Part shown: piece by piece, positions 1 through 7,413 of the stretch | How positions within the stretch are numbered: position 1 is the stretch's first letter | How the letters are laid out: each line of letters opens with the position of its first letter | Source: SMXQ01 sp033720855 | GTDB taxonomy: Bacteria > Pseudomonadota > Alphaproteobacteria > SMXQ01 | Direction: 5' to 3' | Assembly: GCA_033720855.1 (NCBI GenBank) | Contig: JAWWBR010000050.1 | Location: forward strand, 1 to 22,651 | DNA: 22,651 bases | Made by a program: the position numbers and the translations under genes | Notes under the pieces: model-generated | What the model saw: only the letters and a program-made list of their open reading frames with translations | Told to the model about the DNA's origin: nothing | The model's database searches: none

Positions 1-1098
1 CTCCTGGAACTGGTGCGCCCCGAAGCGGCTGCCCCGGGTCTCGGCCCAGGGGGTCGAGGCCTCGCTCGATTGGTAGATGGAAAGCGGCTTGAGATCGGCG
101 ACGTCGCTCGCGTCGAACACCCACAGGTTGGCATGGGGCCGGCCGCGCCGGGCGTCGGCGTCCCGCGCGCTGTAATACTGGTCTTCTTCGTCGATGGCGA
201 GCGCGATATCGCGCCCGGCGACGGCAAAGGGCACGTGCATGAAGGTGTGCGACGGCTCGGGGAAGGGCGGGTGGTAGTTATAGGCGCCGACGGTGACGGG
301 CTTGCTGATGTCCGAGATGTCGATCACCCGGAGCCCCGCCTGCCAGACCCCGGCCCACAGCTTATCGCCCTCGCGCATGGCGTGGTGCAGGCGGCATTCG
401 CGCCCCTCCCATCTCGGCACCTCGCCGGCGGCGATGTTCTGGCCCTCCATCCACCAGCGCGACACCTCCTCCGGGCGTGCGGGATCGCGGATGTCGTAGA
501 TCACCAGGATGTTGCCGATAAACCCCTCCATCTCGGTCGAGATGTAGGCATACTCGCGGTCCATGTCGAAGCGGTGGACGCCGATGCCGCCGGTCCTGTG
601 GTGGCAGATCGGCTTCGGGTTGGCGGGGTCGGTGGCGTCGAACAGCTTGAAGCCGCCATTGGTGTAGTGGTGGACCTCCGAGGCCTCGAGCTGGGCGATG
701 TCCTTTTCCTCGACGCCGAGCTTGGCCGCCAATTCGGCGTCGGTGGGCGCGCGGCCGAGCTCGACCTCGAGGCGCTTTTTCATCGGCGGCAGCTGCTCGG
801 CCTTGCGGCCGATGCCGAAATTGTTGCGCTCGACGTTGACCGCCATGATGCCGTCGACCACCCGCACCTTGTGGCTGTGGGACTCGGCATCGCCGACGTC
901 GATCTGCGCCACCACTTCGGGCTTTCTCGGGTCCGAGACGTCGACCACCGAGGTGCCGAGCCCGGCCTTGTTGGGGAGGTGGCCGATATAGGCGTGATCG
1001 CCGGCGACGAACACCTGGCCGGCGCCGGGCAGGTCGAGATGGCCGAGGCGCCGCGTGTTCCTGGCCAGCGGTTTGCCGTTGGGGCCCGATGCATCCAT
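1..1098 (-). CDS. LVIVD-repeat beta-propeller protein (3' end cut by window edge)
   Basis: The frame is open from the ATG at 1098 to the window edge, giving 366 codons with no stop, so the C-terminus is missing. Four repeat-like strands follow the LVIVD pattern (hydrophobic strand, D-x-S/T/R-D, then P): VVDVSDPRKP near residue 51, then LFDATDPANP, IYDIRDPARP and VIDISDISKP. An upstream in-frame TGA at 1102-1104 and a GGAGGGAAGG ribosome site just before the ATG fix the start. I see no signal peptide. It lies 22 bp behind the amidohydrolase gene on the same strand, so it is probably the last or a late gene of the TctCBA operon. LVIVD proteins are predicted propellers with no agreed biochemical role. 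Residues about 101-140 form a charged helical insertion (see findings). The family call is fairly sure; the function is unknown. Confidence 0.8.
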   Translation of the reverse strand, partial: MDASGPNGKPLARNTRRLGHLDLPGAGQVFVAGDHAYIGHLPNKAGLGTSVVDVSDPRKPEVVAQIDVGDAESHSHKVRVVDGIMAVNVERNNFGIGRKAEQLPPMKKRLEVELGRAPTDAELAAKLGVEEKDIAQLEASEVHHYTNGGFKLFDATDPANPKPICHHRTGGIGVHRFDMDREYAYISTEMEGFIGNILVIYDIRDPARPEEVSRWWMEGQNIAAGEVPRWEGRECRLHHAMREGDKLWAGVWQAGLRVIDISDISKPVTVGAYNYHPPFPEPSHTFMHVPFAVAGRDIALAIDEEDQYYSARDADARRGRPHANLWVFDASDVADLKPLSIYQSSEASTPWAETRGSRFGAHQFQE

Positions 1099-1120
1099 GG
1101 CTCAGCCTTCCCTCCGTCAC

Positions 1121-2041
1121 TCAGTCTGAGAAGCCGTAGAGGGCTTCCGGGTTGGTCACCAGCACCTTCTCGAGCGTCGCCTCGTCGCCGGCCCAGTCGC
1201 GGAGGATATCACAGAGCGCGCCGTCGTTCGGCATCTCGCCCTTGACCATCACATGGGGCCAGTCCGAGCCCCAGACGATGCGTTCGGGCGCGGCGGCGAA
1301 GAGCGCCCGGGCGAAGGGATCGACGTCGGCGTAAGGGACGCCCGTCCTCGAGATGCGGTAGGGCCCGGTCAGCTTGACCCAGGCCCGGCCCCGGGCGAGG
1401 AGCCTCAGGAGCGCCTGGAAGCCCGGGATATCGGGGTTCTGGCCGGGGCGGAAATAGCCGAGATGCCCGAACACGATATCGACCGGGAAATCCGCGAACT
1501 GGGCGTCGAGGTCGGGCGTCTCGTCGACATGGGCGAGGAGCTCCATGTGCCAGCCGCGCCCGCCGATGCGCTCGGCCAGGGCGCGGGCGGCGTCGAGCGG
1601 CAACACGCCGGTGGGATCCTTGACGTCGACGAGATTGAGGCGCACGCCGCGGACGCCCGCTTCATCGAGCCGCTGGAGCGCGTCCTCGCCGATCTCCGGC
1701 TCGACCACGGCCACCCCGCGGGCGGCCCCGCCCATCTCCTCGAGCGCGCCCAGGAGGACGCGGTTGTCGGTGCCGTAGACGCTCGGCTGGACCAGGACCG
1801 CGCGCTCCAGGCCGAGGGTCTCGAGCATGGCGCGGTAGGCCGGCAGGAGGGCGTCGGGCGGGGTGTAGATGCGCCCCGGCGCGTAAGGGAACTTGGCCGC
1901 CGGGCCGCAGATATGCGCGTGGCAATCGCAGGCGCCGGCCGGCAGCGGGCGGCGCGGCGGGCGCGGGCTGGGATCGGGCGCGGCACAGAGCGGCGCGCTT
2001 TCGCTGGCGGCGAGCTCGGCGTCCGATGGCGGCGGCGTCAT
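1121..2041 (-). CDS. Amidohydrolase-2 family hydrolase, LigI-like (2-pyrone-4,6-dicarboxylate lactonase type)
   Basis: The 306-residue protein has the amidohydrolase (PF04909) pattern: CDCHAH at residues 39-43 after a Pro-rich start, a His in LLAHV (about 171), FGHLGYF with His193, and GSDWPH with Asp260 near the C-terminus. The family is a TIM barrel that hydrolyses lactones, C-N bonds or decarboxylates. The overall pattern (HAHICGP, then FPY near residue 51, then GSDWPH) is closest to LigI, the lactonase that opens 2-pyrone-4,6-dicarboxylate in protocatechuate and gallate breakdown. The gene starts 25 bp after the TctA stop, with a GGGAGAG site about 12 nt upstream. A location behind a carboxylate transporter fits a lactone dicarboxylate or a related acid as substrate (inference). 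Other amidohydrolase-2 activities cannot be excluded. Confidence 0.82.
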   Translation of the reverse strand: MTPPPSDAELAASESAPLCAAPDPSPRPPRRPLPAGACDCHAHICGPAAKFPYAPGRIYTPPDALLPAYRAMLETLGLERAVLVQPSVYGTDNRVLLGALEEMGGAARGVAVVEPEIGEDALQRLDEAGVRGVRLNLVDVKDPTGVLPLDAARALAERIGGRGWHMELLAHVDETPDLDAQFADFPVDIVFGHLGYFRPGQNPDIPGFQALLRLLARGRAWVKLTGPYRISRTGVPYADVDPFARALFAAAPERIVWGSDWPHVMVKGEMPNDGALCDILRDWAGDEATLEKVLVTNPEALYGFSD

Positions 2042-2066
2042 GGGTCCCGGTCGCTCTCCCGGCGGA

Positions 2067-3575
2067 TCAGGCCGCCGCCCTCTTCCTCTGCCTGAGCTGG
2101 AGCAGGTACGGGATCGCCAGCGACAGCGCCAGGGCGACCCAGAGAATGTTGCCGAGGTTGGACGAGAAGATCACCATCACGTCGCCTTCCGACATCTTGA
2201 GCGCCCGCAGGAAGTAGGTCTCCAGCAGCGGTCCCAGGATCACCCCGATCAGGATCGCCGCCGTGTGGTAGCCGGTCTTGCGGGCGATGTAGCCGATCAC
2301 GCCGAAAACCAGCGCCAGGTACATGTCGAACATGTATTGGCGCGGCACGAAGGCGCCCACCAGGGTGAAGGAAATGATGATGGGCGACATATAGGTGGTC
2401 GAAACCACGGTGATCCGCGACATGTAGCGGGCCAGCGGGGCGATGGTGAAGATCATCAGGAAGTAGGTGACCGCCATCGCCGCGAACGGCCCGTAGGCCA
2501 GCTCCGGGTTCTCCATGAACAAATCCGGCCCCATGGTCACGCCGTGGTATTGCAGCACCACCAGCATGATCGCCGCCGTCGCGCCGCCGGGGATGCCGAT
2601 CACCAAGAGCGGCACCAAGGTGCCCGAGGTCACGCCGTTATTGGCCGATTCCGGCGCCACCAGGCCTTCGATATGGCCGGTGCCATAGAGCTCCGGCGTC
2701 TTGGAAAAGGTCCGCGACTGCTGATAGGCGACGAAGGCGGCAATGGCGGCCCCGGCCCCCGGCACCACGCCGATCACCAGGCCGATGATGCTGGTCCAGA
2801 TGATGTGCCACCATTTGGAGAGCGCGATGCGGACGCCTTCGAAGGTCTCCGACCAGCCCGCCTTCTGCATCGCCTCCTTGCCGCGCCGCGAGAGGATGGA
2901 TTCGCCCTCGATCACGGCGAAGGCTTCGGAAACCGCGAACAGGCCCACCAGCGCCGGGATCAGCGGCACCTTGTCGTAGAGTTCGAGGAACCCGAAGGTG
3001 CCCCGCGGCGTCTCGTAGACCACGTCGGCGCCGATATAGCCGATCATCAAGCCGAAGAACCCGGCGATCAGCCCCTTCAGGGTGTCGCGGGCGGCGATGG
3101 TGGCGATCAGCGAGATGCCGAACAGCATGATGACGATCATCTCGACCGAATGCAGGTAGAAGGCCACCTCCGACAGCCAGGGCATCGCCAGGAGCGTGAC
3201 CACGGTGGTCAGCAGGCCGCCGAACACCGAGGAGACGAAGGATATCGCCAGCGCCTGTTGGCCGCGGCCCTGCCGGGTCATGGGGTAGCCGTCGAGCGGC
3301 GTCGCCGCCGCCCCCGCCGTGCCGGGAATGTTGACGAGGATCGCCGGAATGCCCGCACCCATGCGCGAGGAGGCGTAGAGGGCGACCATGAAGACGAGGC
3401 CGATCTCCGGCTCCAGGGCCAGGGTCAGGGGCAGCAGGATGATGATGGTGTTGGCGGCGCTGAATCCGGGGATGGCGCCGACCACGAGGCCGAGGAAGAT
3501 CGCCGGCAGGATCACCCACCAGAACTGGAAGGTGTGGGTGAACAGATCGATGAACAGGGTGGGGTCGAATTCCAT
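2067..3575 (-). CDS. tctA: Tripartite tricarboxylate transporter large permease, TctA family
   Basis: The 502-residue very hydrophobic protein has the length usual for TctA. Typical glycine/proline-rich motifs are visible: GAIPGFSAANT at about residues 33-43, NIPGT at 82-86 followed by LDGYP at 94-98, GVVPGAGAAIAAF in the middle, and SANNGVTSGTLVP followed by GIPGG further on. These discontinuous helices form the ion-coupled transport path in the inner membrane. Its ATG lies one nucleotide after the TctB stop (TGA-C-ATG), so the two are translationally coupled. It works with TctB and a periplasmic binding protein, both encoded just upstream. Known TTT substrates include citrate, other di- and tricarboxylates, and aromatic acids such as terephthalate. 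The substrate here is not visible. Confidence 0.93.
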   Translation of the reverse strand: MEFDPTLFIDLFTHTFQFWWVILPAIFLGLVVGAIPGFSAANTIIILLPLTLALEPEIGLVFMVALYASSRMGAGIPAILVNIPGTAGAAATPLDGYPMTRQGRGQQALAISFVSSVFGGLLTTVVTLLAMPWLSEVAFYLHSVEMIVIMLFGISLIATIAARDTLKGLIAGFFGLMIGYIGADVVYETPRGTFGFLELYDKVPLIPALVGLFAVSEAFAVIEGESILSRRGKEAMQKAGWSETFEGVRIALSKWWHIIWTSIIGLVIGVVPGAGAAIAAFVAYQQSRTFSKTPELYGTGHIEGLVAPESANNGVTSGTLVPLLVIGIPGGATAAIMLVVLQYHGVTMGPDLFMENPELAYGPFAAMAVTYFLMIFTIAPLARYMSRITVVSTTYMSPIIISFTLVGAFVPRQYMFDMYLALVFGVIGYIARKTGYHTAAILIGVILGPLLETYFLRALKMSEGDVMVIFSSNLGNILWVALALSLAIPYLLQLRQRKRAAA

Positions 3576-3576
3576 G

Positions 3577-4113
3577 TCAGAGCAGCCCCGCCATCAGCTT
3601 CTCGAACGGTCCCGCCGGGAACCGGGTCTTGAAGGCGACGATGAACAACAGGTACCCGCCGATCGACATGATCCCGGCGAGGCTGAGGATGAGACCCTTT
3701 CTCTTACCCTCGCTCAGGAGCATCATCGCCAATGACAGGAACACGAATACCGTGAGGGTAAATCCCAGCCAGTCGACGAAGAAAATGAACCCCAGGGTCA
3801 GCCCGAACAGCGCCAGGCGTTTGGGGATATAGTTGGTCGGCTCGATCAGCCGCCCGAGGCGAAGATCCGCGGTGCCGGCCTTCACCTCCTTGCCGATCCT
3901 TATGCCTAAAAGGATGATCAGGACGATCAGGATGGTGCCGACGAAAAAGGCGCTGACCTGGGCGATCCGGGGCACCTCCCAGATGGTGTAGAAATAATAC
4001 AGCGTGAAGAGGAATGCGCCGATCGGAAGGATCAGTTCCCCGCCCAGGGATTTCCGTTCCGGCTGTTCGCTTTCGTTGTCGTCCGTCATTGGACTTCCGT
4101 TGTCGTCCGTCAT
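3577..4113 (-). CDS. tctB: Tripartite tricarboxylate transporter small permease, TctB family
   Basis: The protein has 178 residues and four predicted hydrophobic segments: one near the N-terminus after the charged head, a second starting near FFVGTILIVL, then a pair in the C-terminal half (LFGLTLGFIFFVDWLGF and the last helix before RFPAGPF). This is the usual TctB shape. The frame is open upstream to an ATG at 4158, but I chose 4113 because GGGGGAGG lies just before it and the extra residues look non-native. A second possible ATG at 4089 arises from a 24-nt tandem duplication of the start region (see repeat and findings). The gene sits between the binding-protein and TctA genes and is probably needed for stable transport. 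No missing part is seen. Confidence 0.88.
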   Translation of the reverse strand: MTDDNGSPMTDDNESEQPERKSLGGELILPIGAFLFTLYYFYTIWEVPRIAQVSAFFVGTILIVLIILLGIRIGKEVKAGTADLRLGRLIEPTNYIPKRLALFGLTLGFIFFVDWLGFTLTVFVFLSLAMMLLSEGKRKGLILSLAGIMSIGGYLLFIVAFKTRFPAGPFEKLMAGLL

Positions 4114-4118
4114 TGGAC
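4071..4118. repeat. 24-nt tandem duplication over the tctB start codon
   Basis: Units 4071-4094 and 4095-4118 are 23/24 identical; the only difference is t4073 versus c4097. On the coding (minus) strand each unit carries an ATG followed by codons for MTDDN, giving start codons at 4113 and 4089. The upstream ATG has a strong GGGGGAGG ribosome site. The downstream one has only GGAAG at a similar place. The protein therefore begins with two copies of an acidic MTDDN head. Confidence 0.9.
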
Positions 4119-4242
4119 CTCCCCCTTCATAGGAAGCGCTGAGCGCCCTTTTGGCCACGTCTACGACCGGCGGCGCCGCGCACCGGCGAGCCAGACGGAT
4201 ACCCTTTCAGCGTCCTTAAAGCCCCCAACCCCCTGATGGAAA

Positions 4243-4276
4243 CGGGCGGCATGTCCGCATGGGGACACGCCGCCCG
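4243..4276 (-). terminator. Stem-loop between tctC and tctB (possible attenuator)
   Basis: Positions 4243-4256 and 4263-4276 pair as a GC-rich stem (CGGGCGGC, one A/C mismatch, then TGTCC) with a 6-nt loop. It lies about 30 bp behind the binding-protein stop. On the minus strand it is followed by only three T residues, so full intrinsic termination is doubtful. Its place suggests partial termination or protection of the upstream mRNA, giving more binding protein than permease. The rest of the 194-bp gap shows no gene. Confidence 0.5.
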
Positions 4277-4307
4277 GTCATCGCGTCGATAGCGTCCTAA
4301 CTACGCC

Positions 4308-5336
4308 TTAGGACTTGCCCGTCAGCAGATCGCGATACTGCTGACCGATCGCCGTGATGTTCTTGACGTATTCGGCGATCTCTTCGGGTGTCGAGCTCTT
4401 GGTGAACAATTCCATCGGCACCTTCGTCTTCTTCAACACCTGGCGGTATTCGGCGTTGCCGAACACCTGGTTGGCGGTGTCGTTGAGGATCTTGAAGCGA
4501 TCGGGGTGCTTGTCGATGGCCGACTTCTTGATACCGAACGCCCGGGCCCCGGCGATCAGCGGCGGCAGGTTCATGCCGAAATGCTTGTTGACCAGGACCG
4601 CGTCCTTGATCTTGCTGGGGATCGGGTTGACGTTGTCGAACACCGCCAGGATGCGGAAGTTCTTGCCGCGGCGTGCGATTCCGCCGGACGGCAGCGCGCC
4701 GCAATCCATCTCGCCGGTGGCGACGCCGGCGCGGGTCCTCTTGCCGCCCGACAGCGGCACCACGTTGAACTTGGCGCCGGTATGACGGCCAAGGGCCAAA
4801 GCGCCCAGGGTGGCGGGATGGGCGAGCCGGCTGACGCCGACATTGATGGTCCGCTTTTTGCCTTCGGCGACGATCTCGTCGATATGTTTGAACTTGCTCC
4901 TGCGGCCGACGAAGATGATCCCGGGATCACGGTCCATCTGTGCGAAGTAGATCAGGTCGGCGACGTTGAAGGTCGGTTTCTTGACCACCCAGTTCAGGAC
5001 CTCCGGCCCCATGTTGCCGAACAACAGTTCGTGGCAATCGTCCTTGGCGATGCCCATGTACTTTTCATAGCCGACGCGGCCGGCGGCGCCGGGATAGAAG
5101 GACGGTTCGAAATTGACCTTGAGGTAATTCTTCCAGACGCTGGCAAAGGCACGCAGGTTGCGGTCCGCGCCGCCGCCCTCGCGGGTCGGGACGTAGACCT
5201 GAATGTTGCGCGACGGGAACGACGCCGCCAACGCGTTGGCGCCGGGCATCCCGGTGAGAAGGCCGGCGCCGACGGCGGCGGCCGAGCCGGCCAGGAAGCG
5301 GCGGCGATCCAATTCATCAAAATAATCGTCAAACAT
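4308..5336 (-). CDS. tctC: Tripartite tricarboxylate transporter substrate-binding protein, TctC/Bug family, Tat signal
   Basis: The 342-residue protein starts with a twin-arginine signal: RRRFLAG at residues 11-17, a hydrophobic stretch, and a likely cut after ANALA near residue 37. The mature part has Bug-family marks: FPSRNIQVYVPTREGGGADRN followed by YPGAAGRVGYEKYMG, matching the usual YPSRPI...PGGGTD...GAGG pattern in diverged form. It would capture an organic acid in the periplasm and deliver it to TctA/TctB, encoded downstream. A GGGAGAG site lies 6-7 nt before the ATG. The acid-binding aspartate-rich pattern of classic Bug proteins is not fully clear here, and the mature protein is rich in Lys/Arg. 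The ligand cannot be named. Confidence 0.85.
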   Translation of the reverse strand: MFDDYFDELDRRRFLAGSAAAVGAGLLTGMPGANALAASFPSRNIQVYVPTREGGGADRNLRAFASVWKNYLKVNFEPSFYPGAAGRVGYEKYMGIAKDDCHELLFGNMGPEVLNWVVKKPTFNVADLIYFAQMDRDPGIIFVGRRSKFKHIDEIVAEGKKRTINVGVSRLAHPATLGALALGRHTGAKFNVVPLSGGKRTRAGVATGEMDCGALPSGGIARRGKNFRILAVFDNVNPIPSKIKDAVLVNKHFGMNLPPLIAGARAFGIKKSAIDKHPDRFKILNDTANQVFGNAEYRQVLKKTKVPMELFTKSSTPEEIAEYVKNITAIGQQYRDLLTGKS

Positions 5337-5698
5337 GATGCTCTCCCAATTATCAGTTGCGCTAGGCGCCGAAGGTTGCGACGAAAGCTGTCTGGGGACC
5401 GCTTATTGCCGGTCTCGGCCCGGGCCCGCTTGGTGATCGGTTTACCTTAGAATTCCTCCCGAGGAAAGTGAATAGGAATCAAGGTTTACGCGGTATTGGC
5501 CGACGTCTCCCTATTTCCCGTCTCGCTCTGCGAAGAGGTTTATCTTTTCCTTTCTTCGCCGTCGGCGGATCGAATGATGCGATAGGTCGCTTGCCTCGGT
5601 CAAGGCGGGCCTCGCTTTCGCGTTGGCGTCTTGCGCCGCTATCGCGCCCCAACTTATGCTGGCGGCGGTGAGGCGGGAAGGCGGGAGGCGAGGCTCCG
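5337..5698. other. Divergent intergenic region, no gene seen
   Basis: This 362-bp spacer separates the tctCBA operon from the panE-like gene. It is less GC-rich than the genes. It must hold both promoters, but I could not identify a confident one for the minus-strand operon. A perfect 6-bp inverted repeat with a 2-bp spacer (TTCCTC-CC-GAGGAA, 5453-5466) could be an operator. A weak plus-strand promoter match is TTGCGC at 5631-5636 with TATGCT at 5655-5660 (18-nt spacer). Short open frames here have no ribosome sites or recognisable protein features. Confidence 0.5.
5453..5466. promoter_or_regulatory. Short inverted repeat, possible operator
   Basis: TTCCTC (5453-5458) and GAGGAA (5461-5466) are perfect inverted copies two bases apart, in the spacer between divergent genes. 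The place suits a regulator site for the transporter operon, but a 6-bp arm can occur by chance and no regulator gene is in the window. Confidence 0.25.
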
Positions 5699-6628
5699 AT
5701 GAAGATTTTGATGGTTGGCGCCGGGGGCGTCGGCGGGTATTTCGGTGGCCGCCTGGCTGCGGCCGGTGAAGACGTGACCTTCATCGCCCGGGGGCCGCAC
5801 CTGGCGGCGCTTCAGGCCCGCGGCCTGAGGATCGAGAGCCCCTTGGGGCTGGTGCGGCTCGAGTCCGTCGAGGCGGTGGAAACGGCGGACGGCCTCGGCG
5901 ATTTCGACGTCGTCTTCATCGCCGTCAAGCTCGGCGATACCGCCTCGGCGATCGAGGCCTCGCGCGACGCCGTCGGTCCCGGCACCACGGTCGTTTCCCT
6001 GCAGAACGGGCTCGCCGCGGACGACTTGCTGATCGCCGCCTTCGGGGTCGAGCGCGTGGTCGGCGGCGTCGCCTATATCGCCTCCCAGGTGGCCGCGCCG
6101 GGGGTGATTCGCCACACCGGCACCAACCAGCGCATCCAGATCGGCGAACTTGACGGCGGCATCAGTCCGCGCATCGATCGCATCGCCGCGGCCCTCGGCC
6201 GTGCCGGGATCGACGTGGAAAGCGTCGGCAACATCACCTACGCCATGTGGGAGAAGTTCGTCTTCCTGGTCGGCCTCGCGGCGACGACGTCGCTGACCCT
6301 GGAGCCCATCGGCGTGATCCGGGCGGATCCCGACATGCGCGGATTCCTCAGGGCGGTGATGGCCGAAGCGGCCGCGGTGGGGCGGGCGCGGGGCATAGAT
6401 TTCGCAGACGACTACGCCGATCAGCGCCTCGCCTTCGCCGATTCCCTGCCCGCGGATATGACGTCGTCGATGTACCACGACCTCGTCGCCGGCAAGCCGC
6501 TCGAGCTCGACTGGCTGTCGGGGTCGGTGATGCGCATGGGCAGGGATTCCGGCATCGACACGCCGGTCAACGCCACCGTCTATGCCGCCCTCAAGAGCCG
6601 GCGCACCGGCAACAGCGCGGGATCGTGA
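5699..6628 (+). CDS. 2-dehydropantoate 2-reductase family protein (PanE/ApbA-like)
   Basis: The 309-residue protein has the usual length and layout of ketopantoate reductase: the NADPH-binding GAGGVGGYFGG at residues 7-17, LQNG at 101-104, the catalytic lysine in MWEKFVFLVG (Lys186), and the C-terminal helical domain with SSMYHDL followed by LELDWLSG. The family reduces 2-dehydropantoate to pantoate for pantothenate synthesis, but many paralogues act on other 2-keto acids. A GGGAGG site precedes the ATG. It leads a plus-strand gene run containing two FAH-family hydrolases, so a catabolic role in handling keto acids is possible (inference). The family is sure; the exact substrate is not. Confidence 0.88.
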   Translation: MKILMVGAGGVGGYFGGRLAAAGEDVTFIARGPHLAALQARGLRIESPLGLVRLESVEAVETADGLGDFDVVFIAVKLGDTASAIEASRDAVGPGTTVVSLQNGLAADDLLIAAFGVERVVGGVAYIASQVAAPGVIRHTGTNQRIQIGELDGGISPRIDRIAAALGRAGIDVESVGNITYAMWEKFVFLVGLAATTSLTLEPIGVIRADPDMRGFLRAVMAEAAAVGRARGIDFADDYADQRLAFADSLPADMTSSMYHDLVAGKPLELDWLSGSVMRMGRDSGIDTPVNATVYAALKSRRTGNSAGS

Positions 6629-6649
6629 AGACGGGCGGAGGGCGGTCGC

Positions 6650-6678
6650 TTGCATGGGCCCGTCTTTGCCCCTATATC
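6650..6678 (+). promoter_or_regulatory. Possible sigma-70-type promoter before the FAH-family pair
   Basis: TTGCAT (6650-6655) and TATATC (6673-6678) are separated by exactly 17 nt, about 40 nt before the first FAH gene. TATATC is rare AT-rich sequence in this region. The match is 3/6 and 4/6 to the standard boxes, so it is only a candidate. Confidence 0.4.
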
Positions 6679-6716
6679 AGGCCCCGCAGTCTTGAACGGG
6701 AGATAAGGATAACCTC

Positions 6717-7409
6717 ATGACCTACGCCGTTGCCGCGCCGCCGACCGTGACCCTGCCCGTGGTCGGGAGCGACGAGACCTATCCCGTGCGCCGCATCTGG
6801 TGCGTCGGCAGAAACTACGCCGCCCATGCCAGGGAGATGGGTTCCGACCCCGATCGCGAGCCCCCCTTCTTCTTCCAGAAGCCCACCGACGCCATCGTCC
6901 AGGACGGCGAGCCCATCCCCTATCCGCCGGGAACCGCCAATCTCCACCACGAGATCGAACTGGTGGTGGCGATCGGCAAGGCGGGATTCAAGATCCCCGT
7001 CGCCGAGGCGCTCGATCACGTGTTCGGCTATGCCGTCGGCCTCGACATGACCCGGCGCGACCTCCAGAACGCCGCCAAGGACACCGGCCGCCCCTGGGAG
7101 ATGGGCAAGTCCTTCGACCATTCGGCGCCGTGCTCGGCGATCCAGCCGGCGGCCGCCATCGGCCATCCCGACCAGGGGGCGATCTGGCTCAAGGTCAACG
7201 GGAAGACGGTCCAGGACAGCGACATCAGCCACCTGATCTGGAACGTCCCGGAGACCATCGCCCATCTGTCGGACCTGGTCGAGCTCCAGCCCGGCGACCT
7301 GATCTATACCGGCACCCCGGAAGGGGTCGCGGCGGTGGTCGCCGGCGACGTCATGGAAGGGCACGTGGAGGGCGTCGGCGATCTCAGGACGCCGGTGGCG
7401 GAGGGATAA
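6717..7409 (+). CDS. Fumarylacetoacetate hydrolase family protein, fumarylpyruvate hydrolase (NagK)-like
   Basis: The 230-residue protein has the short FAH-family layout. FPVRR-type start (YPVRRIWCVGRNYAAHARE at 22-40), DREPPFFFQKP, metal-binding Glu79 and Glu81 in HHEIELVVAIG, Asp110 in GLDMTRRDLQ, and the end motif LQPGDLIYTGTPEGVAAV are present. From memory the whole run closely resembles NagK-type fumarylpyruvate hydrolases of the gentisate pathway, which split fumarylpyruvate to fumarate and pyruvate. No gentisate dioxygenase or maleylpyruvate isomerase is in the window, so the pathway is an inference. The ribosome site AAGGATAAC precedes the ATG. The next gene, also FAH-family, starts 4 nt after this stop. 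Confidence 0.88.
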   Translation: MTYAVAAPPTVTLPVVGSDETYPVRRIWCVGRNYAAHAREMGSDPDREPPFFFQKPTDAIVQDGEPIPYPPGTANLHHEIELVVAIGKAGFKIPVAEALDHVFGYAVGLDMTRRDLQNAAKDTGRPWEMGKSFDHSAPCSAIQPAAAIGHPDQGAIWLKVNGKTVQDSDISHLIWNVPETIAHLSDLVELQPGDLIYTGTPEGVAAVVAGDVMEGHVEGVGDLRTPVAEG

Positions 7410-7413
7410 GCCC

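Noticed and set aside
13..1245. Long plus-strand open frame opposite the LVIVD gene
   Set aside because: It is the antisense shadow of a high-GC gene: the product is rich in Gly, Ala, Val, Asp and His with no family motif, and the minus strand holds clear repeats.
1893..3632. 579-codon plus-strand frame
   Set aside because: It lies opposite the amidohydrolase, tctA and part of tctB. The product is a low-complexity His/Asp/Gly/Arg-rich chain, typical of antisense of membrane-protein genes.
5468..5671. 67-codon plus-strand frame in the divergent spacer
   Set aside because: No ribosome site, no recognisable feature, and it sits where promoters are expected.
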